This document shows, piece after piece, positions 34,679 to 43,607 of a DNA stretch of 64,000 nucleotides; position 1 is the first letter of the stretch, and each line of letters opens with the position of its first letter. Origin of the DNA: Haloferax marinum (GTDB lineage Archaea; Halobacteriota; Halobacteria; Halobacteriales; Haloferacaceae). The notes under the pieces are model-generated. The model was not told the origin of the DNA and did no database searches. It saw only the letters and a list, made by a program, of their open reading frames with translations. Made by a program: the position numbers and the translations under genes. The DNA lies in contig NZ_WKJQ01000001.1 of NCBI RefSeq assembly GCF_009674625.1, forward strand, positions 124,001-188,000, written 5' to 3'.

Positions 34679-36220
34679 TTAGTTGCGCGCTTCGGGTGTC
34701 GATTCACCGATGCGCCGGCCCGACGCCGTTTCGCGTTGGATAGCTGCGGTCTCGGTGGTCTCCAGTTCGTCGACGAGTGTCTCCAACTCCATCGCTTCGT
34801 CCACGAGCGAATTCGCTTCTGCCGTCACGGTAGTTGCGAGTTCTGTCTGCTCGTCGGCCATGGCTGACGCTTCGACGGCGTGCGTCCGCGTCTCGTCCGC
34901 GATGCGGCGAATCTTCTCTGTCCGCTCGTCCACGTCGGTGACTGCGGCGGCTTGACCGTCAGCGGCGTCGCGAATCGCCCGCACCTCGTCGTCCATCGTC
35001 TCGGCGTGGGCCGCGATGTCGTCGAGCGTTCCGAGGGCCGCTTCGACCGTCTCGCCGCCCGCAGCGACGAGGTGGTCGAGTTCTTCTATCGCTTCGACGG
35101 ACTGCATCGTCTGGGCTCCGACGGTGCCGACGAGTTCGTGTATCTCTTCGGCGCTCTCGTGCGCTTCGTCGGCCAGCGATTTGACCTCCTCTGCGACGAC
35201 GGCGAACCCTGCGGCCTCGCCGCTGTTGGCGTGCGCCGCTTCGATGTTTGCGTTGAGTGCGAGGAGTCGTGTCTGGGTCGCGACCGCTCCGATCGTCGTC
35301 GCGACTTCGTCCATCTCTTCGACGTGCGCTTGTAACTGCGAGACTGCACGGAGCGCGCGTTCGGTCTGGTCGCGGATGTCGTCGAACGTGTCGAGTCCGT
35401 CTGTCGCGGCCTCGCGCCCGTGTTCGCTCCGACTGGCGACTTCGGCGGACGTCTCCGTGGCGACGGCGGTGGCTTCTCTCACCTGCTCGATGGCCGTCGA
35501 CAGTTCTGTGACTGCATCGGCGATGTCGTCGAGGTGTTCGGTCTGTCTGACGGCGTCCGAGGCCATGGTCGTCACCTCTTCGTTGACCGTTCGACTTCGG
35601 CGCTCGACAGTCTCGGAACGCCCGGCGACGGCGTCACTCTCGTCGGAGACCGTCGCGGCAAACCCTTTCACGCTCGCTATCGTCGGTTCGAGCGAATCGA
35701 GCATCTCGTTGAGCGACTCACCGACGCGTCGCATGGCGTCGCTTTCGACGTCGGTATCGACGCGCCGGGTCAGGTCGCCTGCGGCACACGCCTGCATCGT
35801 CTCGCCGTACGACGACGCGACGCGTTCGAGGCGGTCGTTCGAGTTCTCGGCCTGCTTTCGGTGACGGTCTCCCTCGTCGAGTGAGCGCCGAAGGGAGTCT
35901 CGCATCCGTGCGAACGACTCGTACAACGCCCCGATTTCGTCGTTTCGCTCCGTCGTGAGGTCGACGTCGAGGTTGCCACGCTCGATAGCGACCATCTTCT
36001 GTGATAACTCGTCGACCTCGCGAAACACCGTCAGCGCCGCCGCACCGATGACTGTCATCGTCACGATGGTGGCGACGAGCGTCACTCCCAACAGGAGCGT
36101 ACTCCCCGTCTGGACGTACGAGAAGACGGCGACAGACCCGCCGGCGACGCCAATAGCACCGACTCCAGCCCCGATTTTGAGTTTGAGGCCACCGAGCGAA
36201 CTGCCCAACGAACGAGACAT
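34679..36220 (-). CDS. Methyl-accepting chemotaxis transducer (Htr type)
   Basis: The 513-residue protein has two N-terminal helices (about 15-35 and 40-63) with almost no extracellular loop. A HAMP domain ([23 protein letters not shown]), a second HAMP-like segment and a long coiled-coil signalling domain follow. The hairpin tip [43 protein letters not shown] at about 312-354 is the CheA/CheW contact region. Glu/Gln pairs suitable for methylation flank it. The absence of a large sensor domain suggests it senses membrane state or works with a partner. It is divergent from malQ. Confidence 0.92.
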   Translation of the reverse strand: MSRSLGSSLGGLKLKIGAGVGAIGVAGGSVAVFSYVQTGSTLLLGVTLVATIVTMTVIGAAALTVFREVDELSQKMVAIERGNLDVDLTTERNDEIGALYESFARMRDSLRRSLDEGDRHRKQAENSNDRLERVASSYGETMQACAAGDLTRRVDTDVESDAMRRVGESLNEMLDSLEPTIASVKGFAATVSDESDAVAGRSETVERRSRTVNEEVTTMASDAVRQTEHLDDIADAVTELSTAIEQVREATAVATETSAEVASRSEHGREAATDGLDTFDDIRDQTERALRAVSQLQAHVEEMDEVATTIGAVATQTRLLALNANIEAAHANSGEAAGFAVVAEEVKSLADEAHESAEEIHELVGTVGAQTMQSVEAIEELDHLVAAGGETVEAALGTLDDIAAHAETMDDEVRAIRDAADGQAAAVTDVDERTEKIRRIADETRTHAVEASAMADEQTELATTVTAEANSLVDEAMELETLVDELETTETAAIQRETASGRRIGESTPEARN

Positions 36221-36329
36221 ATGCCTCGATTAGTCAATTCGATTGAAATATCTACGTGTAATAGTATCAACGCTGATAATCACTGCTCAGACCCAAAGTA
36301 CCAATTGGGTTGCATGCAGATGCAGGGGT

Positions 36330-37820
36330 ATGCGACTTTCTCGACAGAGTGGCGTCTTCATGCATATCACGTCGCTCCCTGGCTCTCACGGCATCGGTGA
36401 CCTCGGTGATGGTGCTCGCGAATTCGTCGACTTCCTCGCCGACGCCGACCAGTCGATGTGGCAGTTCTGTCCGCTCGGACCGACCTCGCCCGTGATGGCT
36501 AACTCTCCGTACCAGTCGTCGTCGTCGTTCGCCGGCAACCCGCTGTTCGTCGACCTCACGGACCTCGTCGAACGCGGATGGCTGACCGAAGACGACCTCG
36601 AACCTGTGCCGGAGTTCGACGACCACACCGTCGAATACGAACGCGTCGGCAACTACAAGCGCTCGCGTCTTCGGACCGCGTTCGACCGGTTCGAGGCCGA
36701 CGCGACCGACGAGGACCGCGCCGCGTTCGACGCCTTCTGCGAGCGCGAAGCGGGATGGCTGGAAGATTACGCCCTCTTCGCGTCGTTGAAAGACGAGTTC
36801 GAAGGCGCGTGGATAGACTGGCCCGAGGAGCTGAAGACGCGCGACGAAGATGCGCTCGCCCGCGCCCGCGAAGAACACGCGGATGAGATTCGCTACCGCG
36901 AGTTCGTCCAGTTCTGTTTCGACCAACAGTGGCACGAACTCGCCGACTACGCCGACGAGAAAGGCATCACTCTCGTCGGTGACCTCCCGATTTACGTCGC
37001 TCTCGACAGCGCCGACGTGTGGGCCGCCCCCGAGGCGTTCGACCTCACGGAGTCACACGAACCGGCCGTCGTCGCCGGCGTCCCGCCGAACCCGAACGAC
37101 TCCGGGCAGCGCTGGGGCAACCCGCTGTACGACTGGGAGACACTCCAGCAAAACGGCTATGGCTGGTGGTTAGACCGTCTTCGTCGCCTGTTCGACCTCG
37201 TGGACGTCACTCGCATCGACCACTTCAAAGGTTTCGACGAGTACTGGGCCATCGACGCCACCTCAGACGACCCTGCCGACGGTGAGTGGCGAGACGCACC
37301 GGGTCACGACTTCTTCGAGACGGTCGAACGCGAACTGGGCGACCTGCCCTTCATCGTCGAAGACCTCGGCTTCCTCGACCCCTCGCTCGTGGACCTCCGC
37401 GACCGATTCGCCTTCCCCGGCATGCGCGTCCCGCAGTACGCCGACTGGTGCCGAGAAGGCGACATGTACCAACCGATGCACTACCCCGAGAACTCGGTCG
37501 CCTACACCTCGACCCACGACACCGACACGTTCGTCGGCTACTACCGGTCGCTGGACGACCACACGCGCGACTGCCTCCACTACAACATCGGTGCTGACGG
37601 GTCGGAGATTCACTGGTCTATCATCGACGCCGTCTGGAACTCGCCGGCCGTCCTCGCGTTCAGCACGATGCAGGACATCCTCGGCCTCGACTCCCACGCC
37701 CGATTCAACACGCCCGGAACACAGACCGGAAACTGGGAGTGGCGCATCACGACCGACGGACTCGACTCTGACGTCGCCGGTCGACTCGCAGAACTGACGG
37801 ACCTCCACATCAGAAACTGA
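36330..37820 (+). CDS. malQ: 4-alpha-glucanotransferase (GH77)
   Basis: From the ATG at 36330 (MRLSRQSGVFMHITSLPG) the protein is 496 residues, the normal MalQ length. GH77 motifs are visible: LPGSHGIGDLG at 14-24, SPYQSSSSFAGNPLFVDL near 60, GDLPIYVALDSADVWA near 215, TRIDHFKGFDEYW near 295 (catalytic Asp), IVEDLGFLDPSL near 340 (catalytic Glu) and YTSTHDTDTFVGYY near 390 (Asp). It transfers glucan segments in maltodextrin or glycogen metabolism. A longer in-frame ATG at 36243 has no family match. The stop is followed by a threefold stop-anchored repeat. Confidence 0.94.
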   Translation: MRLSRQSGVFMHITSLPGSHGIGDLGDGAREFVDFLADADQSMWQFCPLGPTSPVMANSPYQSSSSFAGNPLFVDLTDLVERGWLTEDDLEPVPEFDDHTVEYERVGNYKRSRLRTAFDRFEADATDEDRAAFDAFCEREAGWLEDYALFASLKDEFEGAWIDWPEELKTRDEDALARAREEHADEIRYREFVQFCFDQQWHELADYADEKGITLVGDLPIYVALDSADVWAAPEAFDLTESHEPAVVAGVPPNPNDSGQRWGNPLYDWETLQQNGYGWWLDRLRRLFDLVDVTRIDHFKGFDEYWAIDATSDDPADGEWRDAPGHDFFETVERELGDLPFIVEDLGFLDPSLVDLRDRFAFPGMRVPQYADWCREGDMYQPMHYPENSVAYTSTHDTDTFVGYYRSLDDHTRDCLHYNIGADGSEIHWSIIDAVWNSPAVLAFSTMQDILGLDSHARFNTPGTQTGNWEWRITTDGLDSDVAGRLAELTDLHIRN

Positions 37821-37879
37821 GTTCTGTCCGCGAGGCTGAGACGTTCTGCCCTCGACGCTGGGACGTTCTGTCCGCGCCC
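37817..37879. repeat. Stop-anchored tandem repeat after malQ (3 copies, 19-22 bp)
   Basis: Units at about 37817-37835, 37836-37857 and 37858-37879 share CTGRG..GTTCTGYCC followed by a CG-rich stretch. The first unit contains the TGA stop of malQ (37818-37820). The copies are degenerate. Confidence 0.65.
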
Positions 37880-37950
37880 CCGAAAATACAGTTCTCGACG
37901 CTCGACGCGGCACATCTGAGGTTATCTCGTTTGGAAGCGTACGTTCTCAC

Positions 37951-38349
37951 ATGGACATAGACGAGAACGCGACACACGGCGGTGCGCACGAAATCGACGT
38001 CGAAGTGACCGGGCGACGACTGCTCTCACCACTCGAATCGATACTCGGGACCGACACGAAGACGGTCTACGGCGACCCCGTCACCGTGGGTGAGAAGACG
38101 GTCATTCCGGCCGCGAGCATCACGTACGGCATGGGGATGGGTGGCGGGACGGGAACCGACGAGACTGGCGAGGAGGGCGGCGAAGGATTCGGTGGTGGTG
38201 GCGGCGTGAGAGCGACACCGATTGGCGTCGTCGAAGTGACCGCCGACGAGACGAGATTCGTCAAGTTCGGGACCGAACGCCGACTCGCGGGCATCTTCGC
38301 ACTCGGAGTCGCTCTCGGACTGGTACTGGGTCGCTTGCGCCGGCGCTGA
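37951..38349 (+). CDS. YtfJ/GerW-family protein
   Basis: The 132-residue protein shows the YtfJ signature: VYGDPVTVGEKTVIPAASITYGMGMGGG at about 39-66. A Gly/Glu-rich loop (GEEGGEGFGGGGG) follows, then ATPIGVVEVTADETRFVKF. The C terminus carries one hydrophobic helix (LAGIFALGVALGLVLGRL) and a basic end. In Bacillus the family is tied to sporulation; archaea do not sporulate, so the role here is unknown, though the conserved core implies a shared biochemical function. The stop lies at the start of a 20-bp tandem repeat. Confidence 0.85.
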   Translation: MDIDENATHGGAHEIDVEVTGRRLLSPLESILGTDTKTVYGDPVTVGEKTVIPAASITYGMGMGGGTGTDETGEEGGEGFGGGGGVRATPIGVVEVTADETRFVKFGTERRLAGIFALGVALGLVLGRLRRR

Positions 38350-38412
38350 GCCGTCTTCCCGTCGTTGAGCTGCCGCCCCCGTCGTTGAGCAGTCGCTCCC
38401 GTCGTTGAGCAG
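38347..38412. repeat. Stop-anchored tandem repeat after the YtfJ-like gene (20-bp period)
   Basis: CCCGTCGTTGAGC recurs at 38358-38370, 38378-38390 and 38398-38410, an exact 20-bp period. A degenerate first copy includes the TGA stop (38347-38349). Confidence 0.75.
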
Positions 38413-38480
38413 ACCACGCCCCATTTGGGAATCCGTCACTCGACTACACCTTTTTGCGTCGTCCACTCCACGGAATCGGT

Positions 38481-39425
38481 ATGTCTCGACGTCTCGGCCT
38501 CGGTTCCTTCGTCGCCGGACTACTCGCCGCGGTTCTCGCCGGCCTGATTCGAACGACGACGCCACTGTCAAACATCGCGGTTCCCGACGCCGACGTGCTT
38601 CTGGCGAAAGGGTTGTCGGCACTCGCCGTCGTGTTGGTCACGTACGGATTCTACCGCCTCCTGATGTCCGTCTTCGTCGCTCGAATCTCCGATAGACGCC
38701 GAGCGCACGATCTCCGAAACGTCCTCAGACTCACTATCGGCATCGTCGCCCTCGTCGGCGTCCTCGGCGCGTTCACCGACCAATGGCTCGGTGTGCTCGT
38801 CTCCTTCGGTGTCATCGGCTTCGCCATCACCTTCGCCCTGCAACAACCGATTCTCTCGCTCATCGGTTGGGTCTACGTCGTCATCAAGCGGCCCTACGCC
38901 GTCGGCGACCGCGTCACCATCGCCAACGTCTCCGGCGACGTCGCCGAAGTGGACTTCCTCGTCACGACGCTCTGGGAGACGGGTGGCCAACTCACGTCGA
39001 ACCAGCCGACTGGGCGAACGGTCACCGTCCCGAACTCGCTCGTCCTCTCGTCGGAAGTCGTCAACCACGGCGCGTTGTTCGACCGTATCTGGACCGAGGT
39101 CCCCGTCCAGGTCTCCTACGAGACGGATATCCCGTTCGTCCGTGACATCATGCTCGACGTGGCCGAAGAAGCGTTTGGCAACGAGACGCGTGCAGCGATA
39201 CAACGATACAGGCACCGACTCGACGAGTCACCGCTGGATTTGGACGTCCCGAAGAGCCCTACGGTCAACATCTCGCAATCTGAGTCGTGGGTCGTCCTCA
39301 CGCTTCGCGTCCTCGTCCCGCCGAGAGGGGCACAGAACGCTCGGAATCACCTGTACGAGGGTATCTTGGCACGCCTCGACGAGCACCCTGACCGCGTCGG
39401 TTTCCCGGTCGGGCGCAATCGCTAA
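38481..39425 (+). CDS. MscS-family mechanosensitive channel
   Basis: From the ATG at 38481 the protein is 314 residues. Four hydrophobic helices fill the first about 140 residues, including the pore-lining helix (VLVSFGVIGFAITFALQQPILSLIGWVYVVIKRPYAVGDRV), where small Gly/Ala residues line the pore. The beta domain (VTIANVSGDVAEVDFLVTTLW; GRTVTVPNSLVLSSEVVN) and a C-terminal alpha/beta part follow, as in MscS. It releases osmolytes under hypo-osmotic shock. A second, different MscS-like gene lies next to dacZ at 52312. Confidence 0.88.
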   Translation: MSRRLGLGSFVAGLLAAVLAGLIRTTTPLSNIAVPDADVLLAKGLSALAVVLVTYGFYRLLMSVFVARISDRRRAHDLRNVLRLTIGIVALVGVLGAFTDQWLGVLVSFGVIGFAITFALQQPILSLIGWVYVVIKRPYAVGDRVTIANVSGDVAEVDFLVTTLWETGGQLTSNQPTGRTVTVPNSLVLSSEVVNHGALFDRIWTEVPVQVSYETDIPFVRDIMLDVAEEAFGNETRAAIQRYRHRLDESPLDLDVPKSPTVNISQSESWVVLTLRVLVPPRGAQNARNHLYEGILARLDEHPDRVGFPVGRNR

Positions 39426-39506
39426 CTCTCGGTCGAGTCGGCTGTTGCCGACGACTGCCCCGTCGGCATCGAAACCCGCAAATCCCCCTGGGCCAACGTG
39501 GAACCG

Positions 39507-40421
39507 ATGGAGACGGGTGTCATCGACCTCGCGGACATAGACGGCGCGTTCGACCTCCAGTCCACCTTAGAGAGCGGTCAGTCGTATCTGTGGGACCGGC
39601 CGGATGGTCGAATGTACGAACGCGACGCGGCCTACGGTGGTGACGCGTGGTATCAGACGGTCGTTCCTCCGCTCGACGGAGTCTCAGACGAGACGGCCGT
39701 CGTCCGAGCGCGCCAGACTGATGGAACCCTCCAGTGGGAGTCGAACGTCGACGCCGTCCCGATTCTGACGCACCTCTTGCGCCTCGACGACGACCTGGAC
39801 GAAATCGTCGATGCGATGCCTGACGAACCACTCGTCCGCCGGGCCTACGAGGCCTATCCAGGGATGCGAATCGTCCGCGACCCACCGTTTGGCTGTCTCG
39901 TCTCGTTCATCTGCTCGGCGCAGATGCGCGTCTCTCGAATCTTCGGTATGCAAGCACGCCTCCGCGAGACGTACGGCGAGGCAGTCGAGTTCGACGGCGA
40001 CACCGTCTACGCGTATCCGACGGCCGAGCGTCTCGCGGCGACCACCGAGGCCGAACTCCGTGACCTCAGTTTGGGCTACCGTGCGCCCTACGTCCAGCGG
40101 ACTGCCGAGATGGTCGCGACGGGCGAGGCGACGCCCTCGGAAGCACTCGGGCGCGACTACGAGGACGCACGCGACTACATGACGACGTTCGTCGGCGTCG
40201 GCGACAAAGTCGCTGACTGCGTGCTGTTGTTCTCGCTCGGCTACCTCGAAGCCGTGCCGCTCGATACGTGGATTCGGAGCGCGATCGAGGACCACTACCC
40301 CGACTGTGACCGCGGAAACTACACGGAGACGTCGCGGGCGATTCGCGACAGACTCGGCGGCGGATACGCGGGGTACACACAGACGTACGTCTTCCACTAC
40401 CTCCGGTCTGGCGGCGAGTGA
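39507..40421 (+). CDS. OGG1-like HhH-GPD DNA glycosylase
   Basis: The 304-residue protein (an ATG at 39498 is also possible) has an N-terminal OGG-like beta domain (FDLQSTLESGQSYLWDR). The HhH-GPD fold follows: FICSAQMRVSRIF near 135, GVGDKVADCVLLFSLGYLEAVPLDTWIR near 228-255. The Lys in GVGDKVADC is the Schiff-base residue of the bifunctional family, and the Asp in PLDTW is catalytic. These motifs fit 8-oxoguanine glycosylase/lyase of the OGG1 type. The stop is the first base block of a fourfold 22-bp repeat. Confidence 0.88.
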   Translation: METGVIDLADIDGAFDLQSTLESGQSYLWDRPDGRMYERDAAYGGDAWYQTVVPPLDGVSDETAVVRARQTDGTLQWESNVDAVPILTHLLRLDDDLDEIVDAMPDEPLVRRAYEAYPGMRIVRDPPFGCLVSFICSAQMRVSRIFGMQARLRETYGEAVEFDGDTVYAYPTAERLAATTEAELRDLSLGYRAPYVQRTAEMVATGEATPSEALGRDYEDARDYMTTFVGVGDKVADCVLLFSLGYLEAVPLDTWIRSAIEDHYPDCDRGNYTETSRAIRDRLGGGYAGYTQTYVFHYLRSGGE

Positions 40422-40502
40422 GTGCTTCCCGGAAGGGTAGTGAGTGCTTCCCGGAAGGGTAGTGAGTGCTTCCCGGAAGGGTAGTGAGTGCTTCCCGGAA
40501 GG
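40418..40502. repeat. 4 x 22-bp near-perfect tandem repeat starting at a stop codon
   Basis: Units 40418-40439, 40440-40461, 40462-40483 and a shortened 40484-40502 repeat GTGAGTGCTTCCCGGAAGGG. Each holds the palindrome CTTCCCGGAAG. The first unit contains the TGA of the glycosylase gene. There are no unique spacers between the units, so it is not a CRISPR array. Confidence 0.9.
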
Positions 40503-40586
40503 TCACCCCCGTGTAAGGTCGTAGAGTCGATGTGTGTAAGAGAGTGGCAAGAAGGTTGATACCTCTCGCGACACAAGTTTAGGGGT

Positions 40587-41015
40587 ATGATGGACTGCAG
40601 AGTCGTCGTCGAGGCCGCGGTCCCAGTGTACGACGTGGAGACCGAAGACGAGGCGATTCGTATCGCCATCTCCAAGACGGGTGAGATGCTCAACCCGGAC
40701 CTCAAATACGTCGAAATCAACATGGGTTCCCGTACCACTCCGAGCGGTGAGTCACTCCCTCCAGCGTTCATCGCCGCAGACGAAGCACTCGTCGCGCTCG
40801 AACTGGAGATGACCGTGTTCAACGTCGAACAAGAAGAACACGCGTCACGAATCGCACGGAAAGAGATTGGACAACGCCTCGAAAATATCCCGCTGAAGGT
40901 GCTCTCTGTCGAGGTACTCGAAGACGACTCGGCGAACGCAGACGGCGAGGGTGACGAAGCGGCCGACGACGAGGAACTCATCCCAGAGTTCGACGACCTG
41001 GTCGAAGACCGCTAA
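40587..41015 (+). CDS. DUF555 / UPF0212-family protein
   Basis: The 142-residue protein begins MMDCRVVVEAAVPVYDVETEDEAIRIAISK (the start may be either of two adjacent ATGs). It continues LKYVEINMGSRTTPSGE and AFIAADEALVALELEMTVFNVEQEEHASRIARKEIGQRL, the conserved core of the archaeal DUF555 family. An acidic tail (DGEGDEAADDEE) is a haloarchaeal extension. The function is unknown; the family is nearly restricted to archaea. A twofold 20-bp repeat follows the stop. Confidence 0.88.
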   Translation: MMDCRVVVEAAVPVYDVETEDEAIRIAISKTGEMLNPDLKYVEINMGSRTTPSGESLPPAFIAADEALVALELEMTVFNVEQEEHASRIARKEIGQRLENIPLKVLSVEVLEDDSANADGEGDEAADDEELIPEFDDLVEDR

Positions 41016-41021
41016 CCGACC

Positions 41022-41061
41022 GAGAGTTTTCGCTCCGCGCAGAGAGTTTTCGTTCCGTGCA
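41022..41061. repeat. 2 x 20-bp tandem repeat after the DUF555 gene
   Basis: GAGAGTTTTCGCTCCGCGCA (41022-41041) and its copy with two changes (41042-41061) begin 7 bp after the stop. The TTTT runs make it a possible terminator. Confidence 0.7.
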
Positions 41062-41195
41062 GTGTGACCGTTCGTTCTGCCTGCTGGCGAGCGGTGACGC
41101 TCGCGGTTGGTGTGTGGTGGTGTAGTTGTGAGACGACGCTGTCGCTCGTGTCTCGTTGCTTCGTGGAGGAGAACGCGTTTCTCTTGTTCGTCGGT

Positions 41196-41432
41196 TCAGT
41201 CGGCTTGCGCGGCCACCGGTTCCGGTTCGGCGTCGCGCATAGCTCCTGTGATTCCTTTCGCCAGTTTAAACACGGCTGCTTTGTGGTCCGTCTTAGATTT
41301 GTGGATTGACGTCGGTCGAACGCCGAGAGTATTGTACTCGGTGAGCTCGATTTCGTCGTCTTCCCACGCTTCAATCTGTGTGTGTACCTCTGCGAGCAGG
41401 CCGTGCAGGTGGATGAGTTCCTGCTTCTTCAT
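41196..41432 (-). CDS. UPF0058-family protein
   Basis: From the ATG at 41432 the protein has 78 residues and starts MKKQELIHLHGLLAEVHTQIEAW, the hallmark of the small archaeal UPF0058 family. It continues YNTLGVRPTSIHKSKTDHKAAVFKLAKGI. It is short, helical, soluble and of unknown function. Its AT-rich promoter shares the 251-bp intergenic region with the divergent IF-2 beta gene. Confidence 0.88.
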   Translation of the reverse strand: MKKQELIHLHGLLAEVHTQIEAWEDDEIELTEYNTLGVRPTSIHKSKTDHKAAVFKLAKGITGAMRDAEPEPVAAQAD

Positions 41433-41683
41433 GAGCAAACCACGCTTGATACCGGAGGGATATAGTATTATCTTGAGTCACGTTAGCATCCGACTCTCTT
41501 AAACGGCCGATTATCGGTGTCTCGGGCGGGATTTGTGTTTGTGCGTTTTCAATTCGTTTGGTGTTTTGGGGGTTCATATCTCGATATGGGGCGAAAAATA
41601 CAGAGTGCTTTATACCAATATGTACCGCGCGCAGTTCCCAGGGGTCGTGAGTATTTTACCCGGTGCCACTGGTAGGGTGGTGT

Positions 41684-42091
41684 ATGGACTACGACGAACA
41701 ACTGGACCGTGCGCTCTCGGAGGCTCCCGACGTGAACGAGGGTAGCGACCGATTCAGCGTTCCCGACCCGGTCGTTCGCCAAGAGGGTAACGCGACGGTC
41801 TACGAGAACTTCGCCGAGACGTACGACCGACTCGCGTGCGACGCCGACCACCTCCAGAAGTTCCTCCAGTCGGAGTTGGGGACGAGTGCCCAAATCGACG
41901 ACAAGGGTCGTATCCGGTTCACTGGCGAGTTCAAACAGCGGCGAGTCGCCGAGGCGCTCGACGAGTACGTCGACGAGTTCGTCCGCTGTAGTGAGTGTGA
42001 GTCGCCGGACACGAAGTTCGTCACCGAACAGGGTGCGACGGTGATGAAGTGTGAGGCGTGCGGTGCGCTCTCGGCGATTCCTGACCTCTGA
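41684..42091 (+). CDS. Translation initiation factor aIF-2 subunit beta
   Basis: From the ATG at 41684 (MDYDEQLDRAL) the protein is 135 residues. It has the central domain NATVYENFAETYDRLACDADHLQKFLQSELGTSAQIDDKGRIRFTGEF. The C-terminal zinc ribbon is CSECESPDTKFVTEQGATVMKCEACGA, with two CxxC pairs. This is the archaeal homologue of eIF2 beta, part of the ternary initiator-tRNA complex. A TATA-like GCTTTATACC lies at 41610-41619. The in-frame ATG at 41663 is less conserved in its downstream residues. Confidence 0.92.
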   Translation: MDYDEQLDRALSEAPDVNEGSDRFSVPDPVVRQEGNATVYENFAETYDRLACDADHLQKFLQSELGTSAQIDDKGRIRFTGEFKQRRVAEALDEYVDEFVRCSECESPDTKFVTEQGATVMKCEACGALSAIPDL

Positions 42092-42118
42092 CGACGACCC
42101 CCGATTTTCGCAGTTCTG

Positions 42119-42298
42119 TTAATCGAACTGCTTGAGCGTCTGGAGGTCGCGCTCTGTCCGCATAAACTCGGCAGTACGCCGTGTCGCCCCACAGGACTGA
42201 CACGAGAAATTGTCTCTGTGAGCCGGGAGTGACGTCGGATTTGTCTCCCAGTCTTTTCCACATTCGGGGCATAAGAGCCGGACGAACGCTTCGACCAT
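42119..42298 (-). CDS. 59-residue zinc-ribbon microprotein
   Basis: From the ATG at 42298 the protein reads MVEAFVRLLCPECGKDWE and later FSCQSCGATRRTAEF. Two CxxC pairs (CPEC and CQSC) 20 residues apart form a classical zinc ribbon, and a charged helix (MRTERDLQTLKQFD) closes it. Upstream in-frame ATGs (to 42379) lack this composition. It sits between aIF-2 beta (convergent) and the TFB gene (same strand, upstream), so a nucleic-acid-related role is plausible but not shown. Confidence 0.7.
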   Translation of the reverse strand: MVEAFVRLLCPECGKDWETNPTSLPAHRDNFSCQSCGATRRTAEFMRTERDLQTLKQFD

Positions 42299-42388
42299 AC
42301 CAAGATATGCTCCGGGAAGCCGGATAAATCTTGTTACGAGCTGGCACATTTCAGAAAAAGTATGGGCCACCAAGCCCACCGAGAACGA

Positions 42389-43387
42389 TTAGGCGAACAG
42401 GTTTCCGTCCTGTACTTCCAGGAGCTCTTTGTACCGGTTGCGGATGGTGACTTCAGAGATGTCTGCGACCGCCGACACCTCGCTTTGGGTCACCTTCTCG
42501 TTGGTGAGGAGCGCGGCGGCGTAGACGGCGGCGGCGGCGAGGCCGACCGGCGACTTACCGGAGTGGACACCCGTCTCTTTCGCCCCGCGGAGGAGGTGTC
42601 GCGCCTGCCGCTCTGCTTCGTCCGAGAGTCCAAGTTCGCTGGCGAACCGTGGGACGTACTGCTCGGGGTCTGCAGGCTTGATTTCGAGTTTCAACTCGCG
42701 GACGATGTAGCGGTACGTCCGAGTCAGTTCCATCTTGTCGACGCGGGAAACCTTCTCCAGTTCGTCGAGCGAGCGTGGCGTTCCGGCCATGCGCGCGGCG
42801 GCGTAGAGGGACGCGGTCGCGACGCCCTCGATGGAGCGGCCGGGGAGCAGGTCGTCGTTGAGTGCGCGGCGGTAGATGACCGACGCCGTCTCACGGACGT
42901 TCTCCGGGAGGCCGAGAGCCGAAGCCATGCGGTCGATTTCGCCGAGTGCCTGCTTGAGGTTGCGCTCTTTGGAGTCACGGGTGCGGAAGCGCTCGTTCCA
43001 CGTGCGGAGGCGTTGCATCTGCTCACGCTGTCGCGGCGACAGGGACTTGCCGTAGGCGTCTTTGTTCTGCCAACCGATGTTGGTCGACAGCCCCTTGTCG
43101 TGCATCATCTTGGTCGTCGGTGCGCCGACACGAGACTTGCTGTCTCGCTCGGCGGCGTCGAACGCGCGCCACTCGGGGCCACGGTCGACGACGGTGTCTT
43201 CGACCACGAGACCACACTCACCGCAGACGGTCTCGCCGTGGTCGTCGTCGTGGATGAGTTGGCCGCTACATTCGGGACAGACCTGGTCTTCGTCTCGCTG
43301 TCGCTCTTTGTGCTCGGTCTCTCGTGACTTGAGGTCTCGGGCCTTCGCGTCGGTTTCGTACGTTCGGGTGGTGGTGGTGTCGCTCAT
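42389..43387 (-). CDS. tfb: Transcription initiation factor TFB
   Basis: The 332-residue protein has an N-terminal zinc ribbon (CPECSGQLIHDDDHGETVCGECG, residues 37-59), the B-reader/linker region (DRGPEWRAFDAAERD) and two cyclin repeats. The recognition-type helix motifs are GVATASLYAAARMAGTPRSLDEL and GLAAAAVYAAALLTNEKVTQSEVSAVADISEVTIRNRYKELL. It recruits RNA polymerase to TATA/BRE promoters. The gene has a long leader of about 75 bp and a 7-N5-7 palindrome at its predicted transcription start, suggesting autogenous or RNA-level control. Confidence 0.95.
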   Translation of the reverse strand: MSDTTTTRTYETDAKARDLKSRETEHKERQRDEDQVCPECSGQLIHDDDHGETVCGECGLVVEDTVVDRGPEWRAFDAAERDSKSRVGAPTTKMMHDKGLSTNIGWQNKDAYGKSLSPRQREQMQRLRTWNERFRTRDSKERNLKQALGEIDRMASALGLPENVRETASVIYRRALNDDLLPGRSIEGVATASLYAAARMAGTPRSLDELEKVSRVDKMELTRTYRYIVRELKLEIKPADPEQYVPRFASELGLSDEAERQARHLLRGAKETGVHSGKSPVGLAAAAVYAAALLTNEKVTQSEVSAVADISEVTIRNRYKELLEVQDGNLFA

Positions 43388-43459
43388 TATGGGAAGGGCT
43401 CGACCCCATGTCGGCCGGTAGTGAGTAAAGAAGACGAAAGAATAATCCGGCAGGGACGT

Positions 43460-43478
43460 GCCTTACCCGTAGTAAGGC
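43460..43478. promoter_or_regulatory. Palindrome at the predicted tfb transcription start
   Basis: GCCTTAC-CCGTA-GTAAGGC is a perfect 7-bp inverted repeat. The TATA-like GATTTAAGTAG (minus strand, 43485-43495) is centred about 21 bp before its middle, so the palindrome spans the expected start site. Confidence 0.6.
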
Positions 43479-43529
43479 CGAAAACTACTTAAATCTTTTG
43501 TCGATGGTATGTCCCCTAATCGCATGATA

Positions 43530-43558
43530 GTGGCCTTTTGTCCCGCGCGACAGGCCAC
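43530..43558 (-). terminator. GC-rich hairpin downstream of corA
   Basis: GTGGCC...TTTGTC and GACAGGCCAC form a long stem with one asymmetric bulge and a CCGCGC loop, 50-78 bp past the corA stop. It could end the corA transcript or insulate the tfb promoter. No T tract is present. Confidence 0.4.
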
Positions 43559-43607
43559 ATATCGAACTCGGTCGTGATTAATCAGGTAGTATATCTCTTT
43601 CGTCCAG

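Noticed and set aside
40418..40502. Possible CRISPR array
   Set aside because: The 22-bp units abut without spacers, there are only four, and no cas gene is in the window. It is a tandem repeat.
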